Assembly (NCBI GenBank): GCA_013815355.1
Contig: JACDGG010000001.1
Coordinates: 35,175-99,174 of the forward strand
DNA length: 64,000 nucleotides
Source of the DNA: Solirubrobacterales bacterium
Lineage (GTDB): Bacteria; Actinomycetota; Thermoleophilia; Solirubrobacterales; Solirubrobacteraceae
Reading direction: 5' to 3'
Made by a program: the position numbers and the translations under genes. The notes below the pieces were generated by a model. That model had not been told where the DNA came from and ran no database searches. It saw only the letters and a program-made list of their open reading frames with translations. Shown here piece after piece: positions 38,592 to 47,568 of this stretch; the stretch's first letter is position 1; each line of letters opens with the position of its first letter.

Positions 38592-39523
38592 GCCGAGGAG
38601 CTCAGCCGTTGCAAGAGCGCCCCGGCCAGCTCCGGGGCGCTCGTGGCAGAGCCACAGCTGATCAGCTCAACCCGTGCTCGGGCCGCGAGCGAGCACACCT
38701 CGAGCAGGCCGCTGAGGCGCTCGGGGGTGGCCAACACGAAGTTGAAGGTTGCCGAGAGCAGAATCTGCGCGTCCGTGCCCGACGCGAACTGTGGGCTTTC
38801 GGGCCCGTCAGGGCGGCGGTCGATGAAGAACAGCGTGTTGAGCGGCGCAGGCTCGGCAGCCCCCGCGACCCTCACCATCCGCTCCCTGTCGTTTACCGCG
38901 ACGACATCCTGCGCTGTATCGCGCTCGTCGCGATGATCGCGGGTGACGCCCGCGATCGGCGTCCCTGGCAGGGCGTAGAGGCTGCCGCCACGGGCTTCGA
39001 GGGTGAGAACGTCGTCGGCGAGGAAGCTAGCGCCAGCCCTACAGAGCTCGAGGGCCAGCGTGGTCTTGCCCGCGCGCGAGGGGCCAAGCAGGGCGATCGC
39101 CTGCCCCGCGTGCACGACGGCGCTGGCGTGGAAGACCTCCAGGCCGTGCAGCAAAGCGGCAAACGGCAGGACCTGGGCGATGAGCAATCGCTGCCATACC
39201 CCGTCGGGCCGGCCTTCGGGGAAGCACCTCAGCGTCTCCCCGTCGGCCGCGAGGAGATGGGCTCCATACGCCGGTCCGTAGATCAGATAGCCCGCCTCGG
39301 GGCGTGTCTCGATACGGAAGTTGACGCTCCCATCCGGTCCTCGTTCGTCACAGATCAGCTCCGCGCCTGGCGGCCAATGCGACGCGGCCTGATCGAAGTG
39401 CGTGGAAATCGCAAGCGTGCGACCACTCGGCGTCGGTGAGGGGCCAGCGAGAAACCACAGCGGTATCTCAGAGCTGATGTCTAGGCCAAAGGCCGTGGCT
39501 GTCGTTGACAGCAGCTGTCCCAT
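38588..39523 (-). CDS. HPr kinase-like protein (putative lasso tailoring kinase)
   Basis: LLGPSRAGKTTLALELCRAGASFLADDVLTLEA (Walker A plus downstream Asp pair typical of HprK-like proteins). Confidence 0.82.
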   Translation of the reverse strand: MGQLLSTTATAFGLDISSEIPLWFLAGPSPTPSGRTLAISTHFDQAASHWPPGAELICDERGPDGSVNFRIETRPEAGYLIYGPAYGAHLLAADGETLRCFPEGRPDGVWQRLLIAQVLPFAALLHGLEVFHASAVVHAGQAIALLGPSRAGKTTLALELCRAGASFLADDVLTLEARGGSLYALPGTPIAGVTRDHRDERDTAQDVVAVNDRERMVRVAGAAEPAPLNTLFFIDRRPDGPESPQFASGTDAQILLSATFNFVLATPERLSGLLEVCSLAARARVELISCGSATSAPELAGALLQRLSSSA

Positions 39524-39981
39524 CAGAGCTCGACCAGCCGGCCAAACGAACCATCGCCTGGGTCCAGTACGGGGTCTCCTGCGTGCTCGACCCAGGCGTG
39601 GGCCAGAAACTCGGGTGTCGTGCGTGCGCCGATCACCAGCTTTGCCTCGATACCACGACTGGCCAGCAGCCGGGTGAGTACAAGCGAGCGTGCCAGACAG
39701 CGGGTGTCGCCCGGCACATATCTCAGCAGCCGGGCAACCGCGTGGCTCAGTCGCCGCGCCTCTTCGAGTGAGCCCGGCGAGGGCGGCATGGCCGGGGAGG
39801 ACCGCGATCGCAGCCTCGCTATGACCGGCGCTATCGGCGTGTTGCGAAGCGCTCTGCGTGCCTGGCCGTAGGCCGCGAGGATCTCTACGGCGAGCCGCAG
39901 ACGCTCGAGTTGACCCAAACGCTCGGGTGCTCTCCTCGGCGGAGCTGAAACCTGCCGAGGCTCAGGGCCCGGAGCTGCCAT
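39523..39981 (-). CDS. Lasso peptide biosynthesis B2 protein (transglutaminase-like leader peptidase)
   Basis: Cys-His-Asp: DTRCLARSLVLTRLLASRGIEAKLVIG...LAHAWVEHAGDPVLDPGDG. Confidence 0.9.
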   Translation of the reverse strand: MAAPGPEPRQVSAPPRRAPERLGQLERLRLAVEILAAYGQARRALRNTPIAPVIARLRSRSSPAMPPSPGSLEEARRLSHAVARLLRYVPGDTRCLARSLVLTRLLASRGIEAKLVIGARTTPEFLAHAWVEHAGDPVLDPGDGSFGRLVEL

Positions 39982-40279
39982 CGGTCTCGATCAACCCACG
40001 CTCCAGCAGCGAGGAGCACAGGGTGCAGAGGTCGGCCTCGATCGCGCTCTGGGCCTGCTCGTAGCTCACAGCCAGCTCGGCTGCGGCGTCGCGCACGCAG
40101 TCCGCCCGCTCGAGCACCTCGAGCATGCGCCCGGCCGTCGCGTTGAGCCCGTGGTACTTACCGGTCTGCAGGTTGAGCACCACCGTCTCCGACGGGAAGC
40201 TGCGATAGACGACATGCTGCGGCATCCTGACCTTGGCGGCCAAGAGCAATGAGGCATCTGGCACGGTTCGCGGGATCAT
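39962..40279 (-). CDS. PqqD-like RRE protein (lasso B1)
   Basis: MIPRTVPDASLLLAAKVRMPQHVVYRSFPSETVVLNLQTGKYHGLNATAGRMLEVLE; start trimmed from the larger ORF. Confidence 0.87.
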   Translation of the reverse strand: MIPRTVPDASLLLAAKVRMPQHVVYRSFPSETVVLNLQTGKYHGLNATAGRMLEVLERADCVRDAAAELAVSYEQAQSAIEADLCTLCSSLLERGLIETDGSSGP

Positions 40280-40298
40280 TGGCAATAGGTCCTGACTG

Positions 40299-41159
40299 TC
40301 AGTACTCGATGATCGTCCCGCGCCGCTGACCAAAGCGGATCGCGCGACCGAGGACGAAGATGGATAGGGGTAGCAGCACCGCCGCAAAGCCGACGAGCTT
40401 GAGTAGCGCCGTCTCAGAGGACTCGCCCAGCGAGCTGTCGACGAGCAGATGCCGCAGCAGATCCGTCGCGGCCGTAAACGGCTGCAGCCTTGAGATCGTC
40501 TGTAGCCAGCCCGGCAGCAGCGAGACAGGGAAGTAGAGCCCGCCGACGATCGACAGCATCGCCACCACCCAGCTGGTTCCGACGTTTCCCTGCTTGATGA
40601 CGACCGTGAGGGCGGCAAAGAGCACGCCAAAGGGCAGGAAGGCAAATAGCACGAGCAGCATCACCGGAAGCGCGACCGGCACCGTGGACCAGTGCAGATG
40701 CAGGTCGAAGATCACACAGCCGAGGCCGAGCGTGATCGCCGCAAGCACAAACGAGTACATCATCGGAAAGAACGTCATCGCGAGCACGCTGCGGATCGCG
40801 CCAAACGGCGAGAGCAGCAGCCGGTCGAAGGTGCCCGCGATGAGCTCCTGGCGCACCAGTTCGGGGATCGAGAAGCACGAGTAGAGGACGCTGATCAGCG
40901 AGATGCCAACGACGACAAAGCCGAAGTAGGAGTTGGATGAGGCAAAGCCGTGCACGTGGACGAGCCGCGAGACGTAGTAGAAGAGGGTGAGGCTGAACAG
41001 CGCGGTGAGCACCTGGCTGACCAGGCGGGTGCGGTAGGACCGGTACACGTACAGGTCCCTGCGCATCACCGCGAGAAACGCGTATGCGGCTGTGGTCGCA
41101 TCGCTCATTGAGCCACCAACCGTCCCTGCTCGAGCATCCAGTGGGGTCGCATCGCTCAT
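40299..41159 (-). CDS. ABC-2 type transporter permease
   Basis: Six-TM ABC-2 permease pattern; first ATG (MSDATPLDARAG...) overlaps the ATPase stop; a second in-frame ATG lies 51 bp downstream. Confidence 0.85.
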   Translation of the reverse strand: MSDATPLDARAGTVGGSMSDATTAAYAFLAVMRRDLYVYRSYRTRLVSQVLTALFSLTLFYYVSRLVHVHGFASSNSYFGFVVVGISLISVLYSCFSIPELVRQELIAGTFDRLLLSPFGAIRSVLAMTFFPMMYSFVLAAITLGLGCVIFDLHLHWSTVPVALPVMLLVLFAFLPFGVLFAALTVVIKQGNVGTSWVVAMLSIVGGLYFPVSLLPGWLQTISRLQPFTAATDLLRHLLVDSSLGESSETALLKLVGFAAVLLPLSIFVLGRAIRFGQRRGTIIEY

Positions 41160-41195
41160 TGAGCCACCAACCGTCCCTGCTCGAGCATCCAGTGG
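41094..41195. repeat. Perfect 51-bp tandem duplication spanning the ATPase/permease junction
   Basis: ggtcgcatcgctcattgagccaccaaccgtccctgctcgagcatccagtgg read twice, at 41094-41144 and 41145-41195. Confidence 0.95.
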
Positions 41196-41902
41196 AAGTC
41201 GAAGTTGATGTCCAGGCTTTCGCCGCTCGGTGAGCACCAGAGGACCGCGCCGTCACGCTCGAGCAGTCCGCTCACAGCGCCTTGCAGGAGATCTCCGCCC
41301 TCCGTGTCGAGGCTCGTCAGCGGCTCGTCCAGCAGCACTACCTCCGGATGGGGAAGGAAGGTCATCGCGATGCGCAGGCGTTGACGCTGGCCCATCGACA
41401 TGCGGTCCACCCGGCGATTGGCGAGATCGGCGAGATCGAATCTGACGATCGCCTCCTCGATCCACTCGCGGAAGCGCTCGCGTGGGACCATCGCGATACG
41501 TGCCCAGAACTCGAGCTGGCGGCGCACGGTGAGCCGCGCGTACAGCCCGCGATCACCCGCGGGCAGGAACGAGACGAGCTGCTGGTAGCGCACACGGTGC
41601 TTGTTCGGGTGCAGACCCCAAACTTCGGCGCGTCCGCCGTCAGGCTCGATCAGCCCCGCCGCTATCCGCAGCATCGTCGTCTTGCCGATCCCGTTGCGCC
41701 CGCCCACCCATGTAACCGTTCCAGGCGCGAGCGTCAGCTCGAGCTCATCGAGCACAAGTGGCAGGTCCTTGCGCCAGCGCTTACTGACCCGATCAAGCCT
41801 CAGCGGCGCCGCATTCAAGGACGGCTCCTGGGCATGCTCAGGCGCGGTCAGCATCGGGCGATCGCTCGTGGGAGCGGTTAGGGGCGCCGGTCTCGCCGTC
41901 AC
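41156..41902 (-). CDS. ABC transporter ATP-binding protein
   Basis: WVGGRNGIGKTTMLRIAAGL Walker A, MSMGQRQRLRIAMTFL signature, VVLLDEPLTSLD Walker B. Confidence 0.92.
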   Translation of the reverse strand: MTARPAPLTAPTSDRPMLTAPEHAQEPSLNAAPLRLDRVSKRWRKDLPLVLDELELTLAPGTVTWVGGRNGIGKTTMLRIAAGLIEPDGGRAEVWGLHPNKHRVRYQQLVSFLPAGDRGLYARLTVRRQLEFWARIAMVPRERFREWIEEAIVRFDLADLANRRVDRMSMGQRQRLRIAMTFLPHPEVVLLDEPLTSLDTEGGDLLQGAVSGLLERDGAVLWCSPSGESLDINFDFHWMLEQGRLVAQ

Positions 41903-42858
41903 AGCAGCGCTCCGTTGTCAATCGGCGTTTGGCGGGCGAGCGCGCCTTCGATCAGCTCGGCGAGCACGGCCGGCTCCTGCTCGAGGCTTGCCGTGAGCCG
42001 CACAAGCGCTGTCTGCTCCATCAGGTCTGCATACAGCGAGAAGCGATCGCGCTGGCGCTCCTGCTCGCCGGGCTGGCCCAGCATGTAGGGAGCAAGCGGC
42101 AAGGGGCTCGGCGCCAGCGGGCTGACAGCGGTCGGTAGCTCAGCACCGCGCTCGAGCATGCACAGCATCCGCACCGGGCGTGGCTGGGTCGTCGTGTTGC
42201 CCACCGCCAGCCAGTGCTCGCCGGCGAGGGTCGCAAGCGATTCGCCGAGCGTATGCGGATCGATCCCCCGGAGTGTGCCCGTGGCGAGGTTCATGTGCGG
42301 AGAGCCGGGGTGCGCGAGGACCCCGTCGGCTGTGCGCTGCAGGACCAGCACGTCATCGGCGAACAGCGCCCAGCCGCGGTTGAGCATCTCGATTGCGAGC
42401 GTGGACTTGCCCATCCCGCTGGGTGCCATGATCGCCACCACGCCCTCGCTTGAATCCACGGCCGCTGCGTGTAGGGCCTCATAGCCGCGCATCACGCTAA
42501 TCGCCGGGATCACCTTGCTGATGAGCACTCGCTGCCAATCGAGGGATTCGCGCTCGGGTACGCAATCAAGCTGGCGCATGTCAGCGTGTAGAAGGAAACG
42601 CGCACGATTTCCATAGACAAAGAGTGCCTCGCCGTCGGCTCCTTGTTCGATCAGGAAGTCTTGGCCGTCGCCGAGGCGTCCACGCCACTCAGGTGAACCG
42701 GCCACGGCCCCCCACTCGCGCTCGAGCTCCTCCGGCGTGATCCGCGCGAGCGCTAGTACCGGAAGATCGGGATGTTCGACGGGCGAGATGGGCTCACTTC
42801 CCAGGAGCGGAAACGCGCAGGTCAGGTGCAGACCATAGGCGGCGTAGTGGCTCTCCAT
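41899..42858 (-). CDS. Second HPr kinase-like protein
   Basis: IMAPSGMGKSTLAIEMLNRGWALFADDVLVLQ; overall layout similar to the 38588-39523 gene. Confidence 0.8.
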   Translation of the reverse strand: MESHYAAYGLHLTCAFPLLGSEPISPVEHPDLPVLALARITPEELEREWGAVAGSPEWRGRLGDGQDFLIEQGADGEALFVYGNRARFLLHADMRQLDCVPERESLDWQRVLISKVIPAISVMRGYEALHAAAVDSSEGVVAIMAPSGMGKSTLAIEMLNRGWALFADDVLVLQRTADGVLAHPGSPHMNLATGTLRGIDPHTLGESLATLAGEHWLAVGNTTTQPRPVRMLCMLERGAELPTAVSPLAPSPLPLAPYMLGQPGEQERQRDRFSLYADLMEQTALVRLTASLEQEPAVLAELIEGALARQTPIDNGALL

Positions 42859-42946
42859 TACCAGAGATCAACTCGATGCTGGTGGGCGTTCTTGCGTTCC
42901 TGGGGATACGGCCGACCGCCGGCTTCGGCGATCGTGGCCGGCGTTA

Positions 42947-43786
42947 TCAGTGCCGTTTCTTGGGCTTGGTCGTTTTGCGTTTCGTGCAGGTGTGGTAGGT
43001 CCGGCTACCCGAGATCTGATGCCCGCGAACCGTGATCGCTTTGATCTTTACGGTGAAAGCGCCGTGCGGGAGACCCTTCAGGTTGACGGTGGAGATGTAG
43101 ATGTTGCCACGATGCACGACTGGGATCTTGCGTCCCTTGAGCGTCACCAGCACACTCTTGAATGGGTCGTATTGCGTGTTGCGAATGTGGATGCGAAATT
43201 TTCTGCCGCTCAGGCATTTCTTTGTGTTCGGCAGTGAGACGACGCGCTTAAAGCTCGACACCGCAGAGCCGGACAGCGGCGCGGTCAACGCCGAGCTCTC
43301 GCAGCCGTAGCTTGCCCCGACGCCTTCGCTGTTCGGGGGAAGCTTCGGTTGCGTAGTGCCGGGGGCGCTCAGGCATACGCGCAGGTAGCGTGCGCCGTTG
43401 ACTTCTTCGACAACCCGCCACGCTGTGGAACCGAGCGTCGGGTTCAGCCCGCATGCCGCGGTTTCGAAGTACCACTGGTGGAAGCCCTGGTAGGAGCCGT
43501 CGGTCTGGAGTGTGATGCCGGTCCAGATTTCCTGTCCAATCGGGTGGGTGCAGGTCGCAAATTTCGTCGGCGAGACCACGATGCCCACAAATTTGCCGTT
43601 GGGTGCCGGCTGGACGACGATCTGGCCACCGTTGTACGACCAGACCCCTTCGATGCCTGGTGCCGCTGGTGCCGCTGCGGCCGCTGCGGTGGGGAGAGTA
43701 AACAGGAGCAGGGCTGCGGCGAGCACTCCCAGCAGCGGGGAGCGACGTCTTGGGCAAGTGGGGGCATAAGTCTCGGTTATTGACAT
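42947..43786 (-). CDS. Secreted protein of unknown function (DUF2147-like N-terminal half)
   Basis: Signal LLGVLAAALLLFTLPTAAAAAAP; GIEGVWSYNGGQIVVQP; basic C-terminus. Confidence 0.6.
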   Translation of the reverse strand: MSITETYAPTCPRRRSPLLGVLAAALLLFTLPTAAAAAAPAAPGIEGVWSYNGGQIVVQPAPNGKFVGIVVSPTKFATCTHPIGQEIWTGITLQTDGSYQGFHQWYFETAACGLNPTLGSTAWRVVEEVNGARYLRVCLSAPGTTQPKLPPNSEGVGASYGCESSALTAPLSGSAVSSFKRVVSLPNTKKCLSGRKFRIHIRNTQYDPFKSVLVTLKGRKIPVVHRGNIYISTVNLKGLPHGAFTVKIKAITVRGHQISGSRTYHTCTKRKTTKPKKRH

Positions 43787-43857
43787 TCTCTTATCAACGT
43801 CGGATCGGGCGGATTCTTCCATGCGCGTGGTGCTTGACCCGCGCCTCATCGGGAGGC

Positions 43858-44853
43858 TCAACCGTCGAGCGCGTGTTGGAGGCTCTCGAGCACCCGCACG
43901 ACGCGCAGCCCGCTGTTGCCGTCCGAGCGCGGGCTCGCGCCGCTGCGGATGCATTCGACGAAGTGCTCGCACTCGATGCGCAGCGGCTCGCGGTTGGGGA
44001 TGCGCGGGGAGAACGTGTCCCCTGAGCGCGCGATGTACTCCCCCCAGGAGCGCGTGTCCTCGTCAAAGCCCTTGTCGTAGATCGTCAGCTTGCCCTCGAT
44101 CAGCATGTCGTCGAACGTCGCCATCTTCTGCGCGCCGACGACGGTGATGCGCCGCTCCTTGTGGGGATCGAGCCAGGAGAGGTGAAGGTGCGCGACCACG
44201 CCCGAGGGGAAGCGCAGGTAGCAGAACACCACGTCCTGGACGCCCCCGCGCACGTAGGAGGCGCCGTGCGCCTCACACTCCACGGGCTCCTCGCCGATCA
44301 GGTGCAGCGCCACCGAGACGTCGTGGGCGCCGAGGCTCCAGAGTGCGTTCTCATCGGCGCGCAGCTTGCCCAGGTTCAGGCGGTTGCCATAGATGTAGTA
44401 GAGGCCGCCCAGCTCCTCGCCGTCGATCAGCTCCTTCAGCTTGGTGACGGCCGGGTGGTACTCGAGCAGGTGCCCGACCATCAGGATGCGATTCGCCTGC
44501 GCGGCAGCCGCGACCGCGCGTTCGGCGTCAGGCGCGTTCGTCGCCAGCGGCTTCTCCACGAAGCAGTGCTTGCCGGCCTGCGCCACGGCGATCGCAAGCT
44601 CGGCGTGGGTCGGCACGGGCGTCGCGAGCACGACCGCATCGAGCGTCTCGTCGGCCAGCAGCTCGCCGATCTCAGCCGTGGTGTGTGCGCCCGGAAAGGA
44701 GGCCTTCAGGCGCTCGCGCGCCTCGGCCGATGCGTCGCAGAGCCAGGCAAGCTCGCAGCCGGGGATCGCGGCGAAGTTGCGCGCGAGGTTCGGGCCCCAG
44801 TAGCCGAGGCCGACCACTCCCACACGCACCGGGCTCGGCGCCGGCTCGCTCAC
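43858..44853 (-). CDS. Gfo/Idh/MocA family oxidoreductase
   Basis: RVGVVGLGYWGPNLARNF, FVEKPLATN; GTG start overlaps upstream stop. Confidence 0.9.
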   Translation of the reverse strand: MSEPAPSPVRVGVVGLGYWGPNLARNFAAIPGCELAWLCDASAEARERLKASFPGAHTTAEIGELLADETLDAVVLATPVPTHAELAIAVAQAGKHCFVEKPLATNAPDAERAVAAAAQANRILMVGHLLEYHPAVTKLKELIDGEELGGLYYIYGNRLNLGKLRADENALWSLGAHDVSVALHLIGEEPVECEAHGASYVRGGVQDVVFCYLRFPSGVVAHLHLSWLDPHKERRITVVGAQKMATFDDMLIEGKLTIYDKGFDEDTRSWGEYIARSGDTFSPRIPNREPLRIECEHFVECIRSGASPRSDGNSGLRVVRVLESLQHALDG

Positions 44854-45917
44854 CGAAGCGTTCCGATCGCCTTCACGCAGCGCTCGGCCGCGTGGCCATC
44901 GCCGTAGAGCTCGGGGCGCTCCTCGGGTGGCGTGCGCTCGAGCGCGGCGAGCGCGGCGGCGCTGTCGAGATCCACGAGCGTGTTCCAGCCCGCCCGCACG
45001 GTCTCGACCCACTCGGTGTTGGCTCTGAGCGTCACGCAGGGCACCCCGGCAAGGTACGCCTCCTTCTGGACGCCCCCGGAATCGGTCAGCACCGCCCGCG
45101 CCTGGCAGACCAGCGCGCTGAACTCGAGATATCCGAGCGGCGCGCACAGCTCCAGACCCTCGCCCGCGGCGAGTCCCTCCAGCAGCCCGGCTTCGTTCAT
45201 GCGCGCGCGGGTGCGCGGGTGCAGCGGGAACAGAACCGGCGCGGGCAGTGCTTCGATCAGCGCAACGAGCGCGCCCAGGCGCTCGGGATCATCGACGTTG
45301 CCGGCGCGATGTGCCGTCAGCAGCAGATAGGCGCCTGGCGCCAGACCGTGCGCGGCCGGCACCGAGACCTCCTCGCGTGCGGCGGGCTGCCAACGCATCG
45401 CGACGTCGACCATCACATCGCCCACCACCTCGATGTGACCCGCGATTGACTCCGCGCGCAGGTTCTCGGCGGCCGTCTCGGAGGAGCACAGCAGAAGCTC
45501 ACTCAGATGATCGCTGAGCACGCGATTGCGCTCCTCGGGCATCGCGCGGTCGAAGGAGCGCATCCCGGCCTCGACGTGGATCACGGGCACGCCTGCCTGG
45601 GCTGATGCCAGAGCACCCGCGAGCGTGGAGTTGGTATCGCCGTAGACGAGCGTCGCGTCGGGTTCGCTCGCTGCCAGCAGCGGCTCGAGCGCGGCGAGCA
45701 TGCGTGCCGTCTGCGACGTATTCGAGCCGCCGCCGATCCCCAGCTCGTGCTCGGGGCGCGCCAGCCCCAGCTCGGTGAAGAACACCCGCGAGAGCGAGTC
45801 GTCGTGATGCTGGCCGGTGTGCACGAGGATCTCCTCGTGCTGGGCGCGCAACGGCCCCGAGACGTCCGCTGCCTTGATGAACTGCGGCCTGTTTCCCACG
45901 ACGGTGAGGATGCGCAC
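44850..45917 (-). CDS. wecB: UDP-N-acetylglucosamine 2-epimerase (non-hydrolysing)
   Basis: VVGNRPQFIKAADVS, LVHTGQHHDDSLS, VYGDTNSTLAGALAS, HVEAGMRSFDRAMPEERNR. Confidence 0.93.
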   Translation of the reverse strand: MRILTVVGNRPQFIKAADVSGPLRAQHEEILVHTGQHHDDSLSRVFFTELGLARPEHELGIGGGSNTSQTARMLAALEPLLAASEPDATLVYGDTNSTLAGALASAQAGVPVIHVEAGMRSFDRAMPEERNRVLSDHLSELLLCSSETAAENLRAESIAGHIEVVGDVMVDVAMRWQPAAREEVSVPAAHGLAPGAYLLLTAHRAGNVDDPERLGALVALIEALPAPVLFPLHPRTRARMNEAGLLEGLAAGEGLELCAPLGYLEFSALVCQARAVLTDSGGVQKEAYLAGVPCVTLRANTEWVETVRAGWNTLVDLDSAAALAALERTPPEERPELYGDGHAAERCVKAIGTLR

Positions 45918-45933
45918 CGGGGGAGCCTAGAGC

Positions 45934-47190
45934 TTGGCGATGGCTAGGCTCCAGACCGTGAGCACAAGGCGCGAGATCCCCGGGCTGATCGTGACCGAGC
46001 ACGAGCACCTCGTGCCACTCGATCACGCCGTCCCCGATGGCCCGCGTCTGAGCGTGTTCACGCGTGAGCTGGCCGCTCCCGAGGGCCAGGAGCGGCCACT
46101 GCTCCTGTTCATGGAGGGAGGCCCGGGCTCGGAGGCGCCGCGGCCCTCGCTCACCCACTCCTCACCGCCCTGGCTCGGGCGCGCCCTTGAGGACTTCCGC
46201 GTGCTGATGCTCGACCAGCGCGGCACCGGGCGCTCGAGCCCGATCGGTCCGGCGCTCCCGGGCAGCCCCTCCGAGCAGGCCGACTACCTGGCGCACTTCC
46301 GCGCCGATGCGATCGTCGCGGACGCCGAGGCGATCCGGCGGGAGCTGGGCGTCGAGCGCTGGAGCGTGCTCGGGCAGAGCTTCGGCGGCTTCTGTGCCTT
46401 GCGCTATCTCTCCGCTGCGCCCGAGGGTCTGCGCGAGGTGATGTTCACCGGTGGGGTGCCGCCGCTGCGCGCGCATCCCGACGAGGTCTACCGCGCCACC
46501 TTCGCGCGCATGCGCGAGCGCAACCAGTGCTTCTACGAGCGCTACCCCGAGGATCGCGCCCGCGTGCTCGACCTACTCGAGCGCCTGCAGCGCGAGCCGA
46601 TCGTCCTGCCCAGCGGTGAGCTGCTGCACCCCGCCCGCCTGCGCCAGCTCGGCGGGCACCTCGGGATGAGCGACGGTCTCGAGCATCTGCACTATCTGCT
46701 CGAGCTGGACCCCGCCTCGCCGGCCTTCCTGCACGACGCCGAACAGAACACCTCCTTCGCGCGCAATCCCCTCTACGCGGTCCTCAACGAAGCGTGCTGG
46801 GCACAGGGCTGCGCGACGGCCTGGTCGGCCCAGCGGGTGCTCGAGGCGCAGCCCGACTGGCCCGAGGAGTACTTCACCGGCGAGCACTTCTTCCCCTGGA
46901 TGTTCCAGGGCACCGCGCTTGAGCCGCTGCGGGAGGCCACGGAGATTCTTGCGCAGAGGCAGTGGCCGGTGCTGTATGACCTCGAGCGCCTGAGGGCCAG
47001 CGAGATCCCTGCGGCTGCGGTCGTCTATGCCGAGGACCCCTACGTCGAGCGCGCCTTCTCCGAGCAGACGGCTCGCGCGATCCCCGGCATGCGCATGTGG
47101 CTGACCAACGAGTACGACCACGACGGGCTGCGCAAGGACGGCGAGCGCGTCCTCAGGCGCCTGCTCGACCTCGTGCGCGGGCAGGTGTAA
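45934..47190 (+). CDS. Alpha/beta hydrolase, prolyl aminopeptidase-like
   Basis: MEGGPGSEAPRPS, LDQRGTGRS, LGQSFGGFCALRYLS. Confidence 0.87.
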   Translation: MAMARLQTVSTRREIPGLIVTEHEHLVPLDHAVPDGPRLSVFTRELAAPEGQERPLLLFMEGGPGSEAPRPSLTHSSPPWLGRALEDFRVLMLDQRGTGRSSPIGPALPGSPSEQADYLAHFRADAIVADAEAIRRELGVERWSVLGQSFGGFCALRYLSAAPEGLREVMFTGGVPPLRAHPDEVYRATFARMRERNQCFYERYPEDRARVLDLLERLQREPIVLPSGELLHPARLRQLGGHLGMSDGLEHLHYLLELDPASPAFLHDAEQNTSFARNPLYAVLNEACWAQGCATAWSAQRVLEAQPDWPEEYFTGEHFFPWMFQGTALEPLREATEILAQRQWPVLYDLERLRASEIPAAAVVYAEDPYVERAFSEQTARAIPGMRMWLTNEYDHDGLRKDGERVLRRLLDLVRGQV

Positions 47191-47219
47191 CGCTTCCACA
47201 TTGCGAAGGTACATGCGTG

Positions 47220-47462
47220 ATGGAACACCGACCGCAGATCCAGCTGGATGACGAGCGTTACTCGCGAATCGAGGCCGTCGCACGTGAGCGTGGCGTCTCA
47301 GTTGCCACGGTGGTGAGGGAGGCGATAGACCGAGGGGTCATCGATCCTTCAGACCAACGTCGAGCGGCTGGACATCGCTTGCTCGCTGCCCCTGATATGG
47401 CAGTGGAGGGTCCGGGCGAGCTGACGGAAGAGCTCGATGCGATTCGGTCGCGCCGCGCCTGA
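47220..47462 (+). CDS. Ribbon-helix-helix (CopG/antitoxin-like) protein
   Basis: IQLDDERYSRIEAVARERGVSVATVVREAIDRGV. Confidence 0.7.
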   Translation: MEHRPQIQLDDERYSRIEAVARERGVSVATVVREAIDRGVIDPSDQRRAAGHRLLAAPDMAVEGPGELTEELDAIRSRRA

Positions 47463-47568
47463 TCAGCGGGCCGCTGGCACCAGCGTTCCATCCCAAGCAC
47501 GCGATTGCATGACATGCGTGCTTTCCATCATCGGTCCGAGCGGTTCCCCCGCCGGTTAGCATGAACTC

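Noticed and set aside
40414-41256. 280-aa minus-strand ORF overlapping the ABC-2 permease
   Set aside because: Alternative frame of the permease gene without membrane segments or family motifs; created by high GC content and the 51-bp duplication.
47220-47462. Classical type II toxin-antitoxin module
   Set aside because: Only an antitoxin-like RHH protein is seen; no PIN, RelE or other recognised toxin is adjacent.
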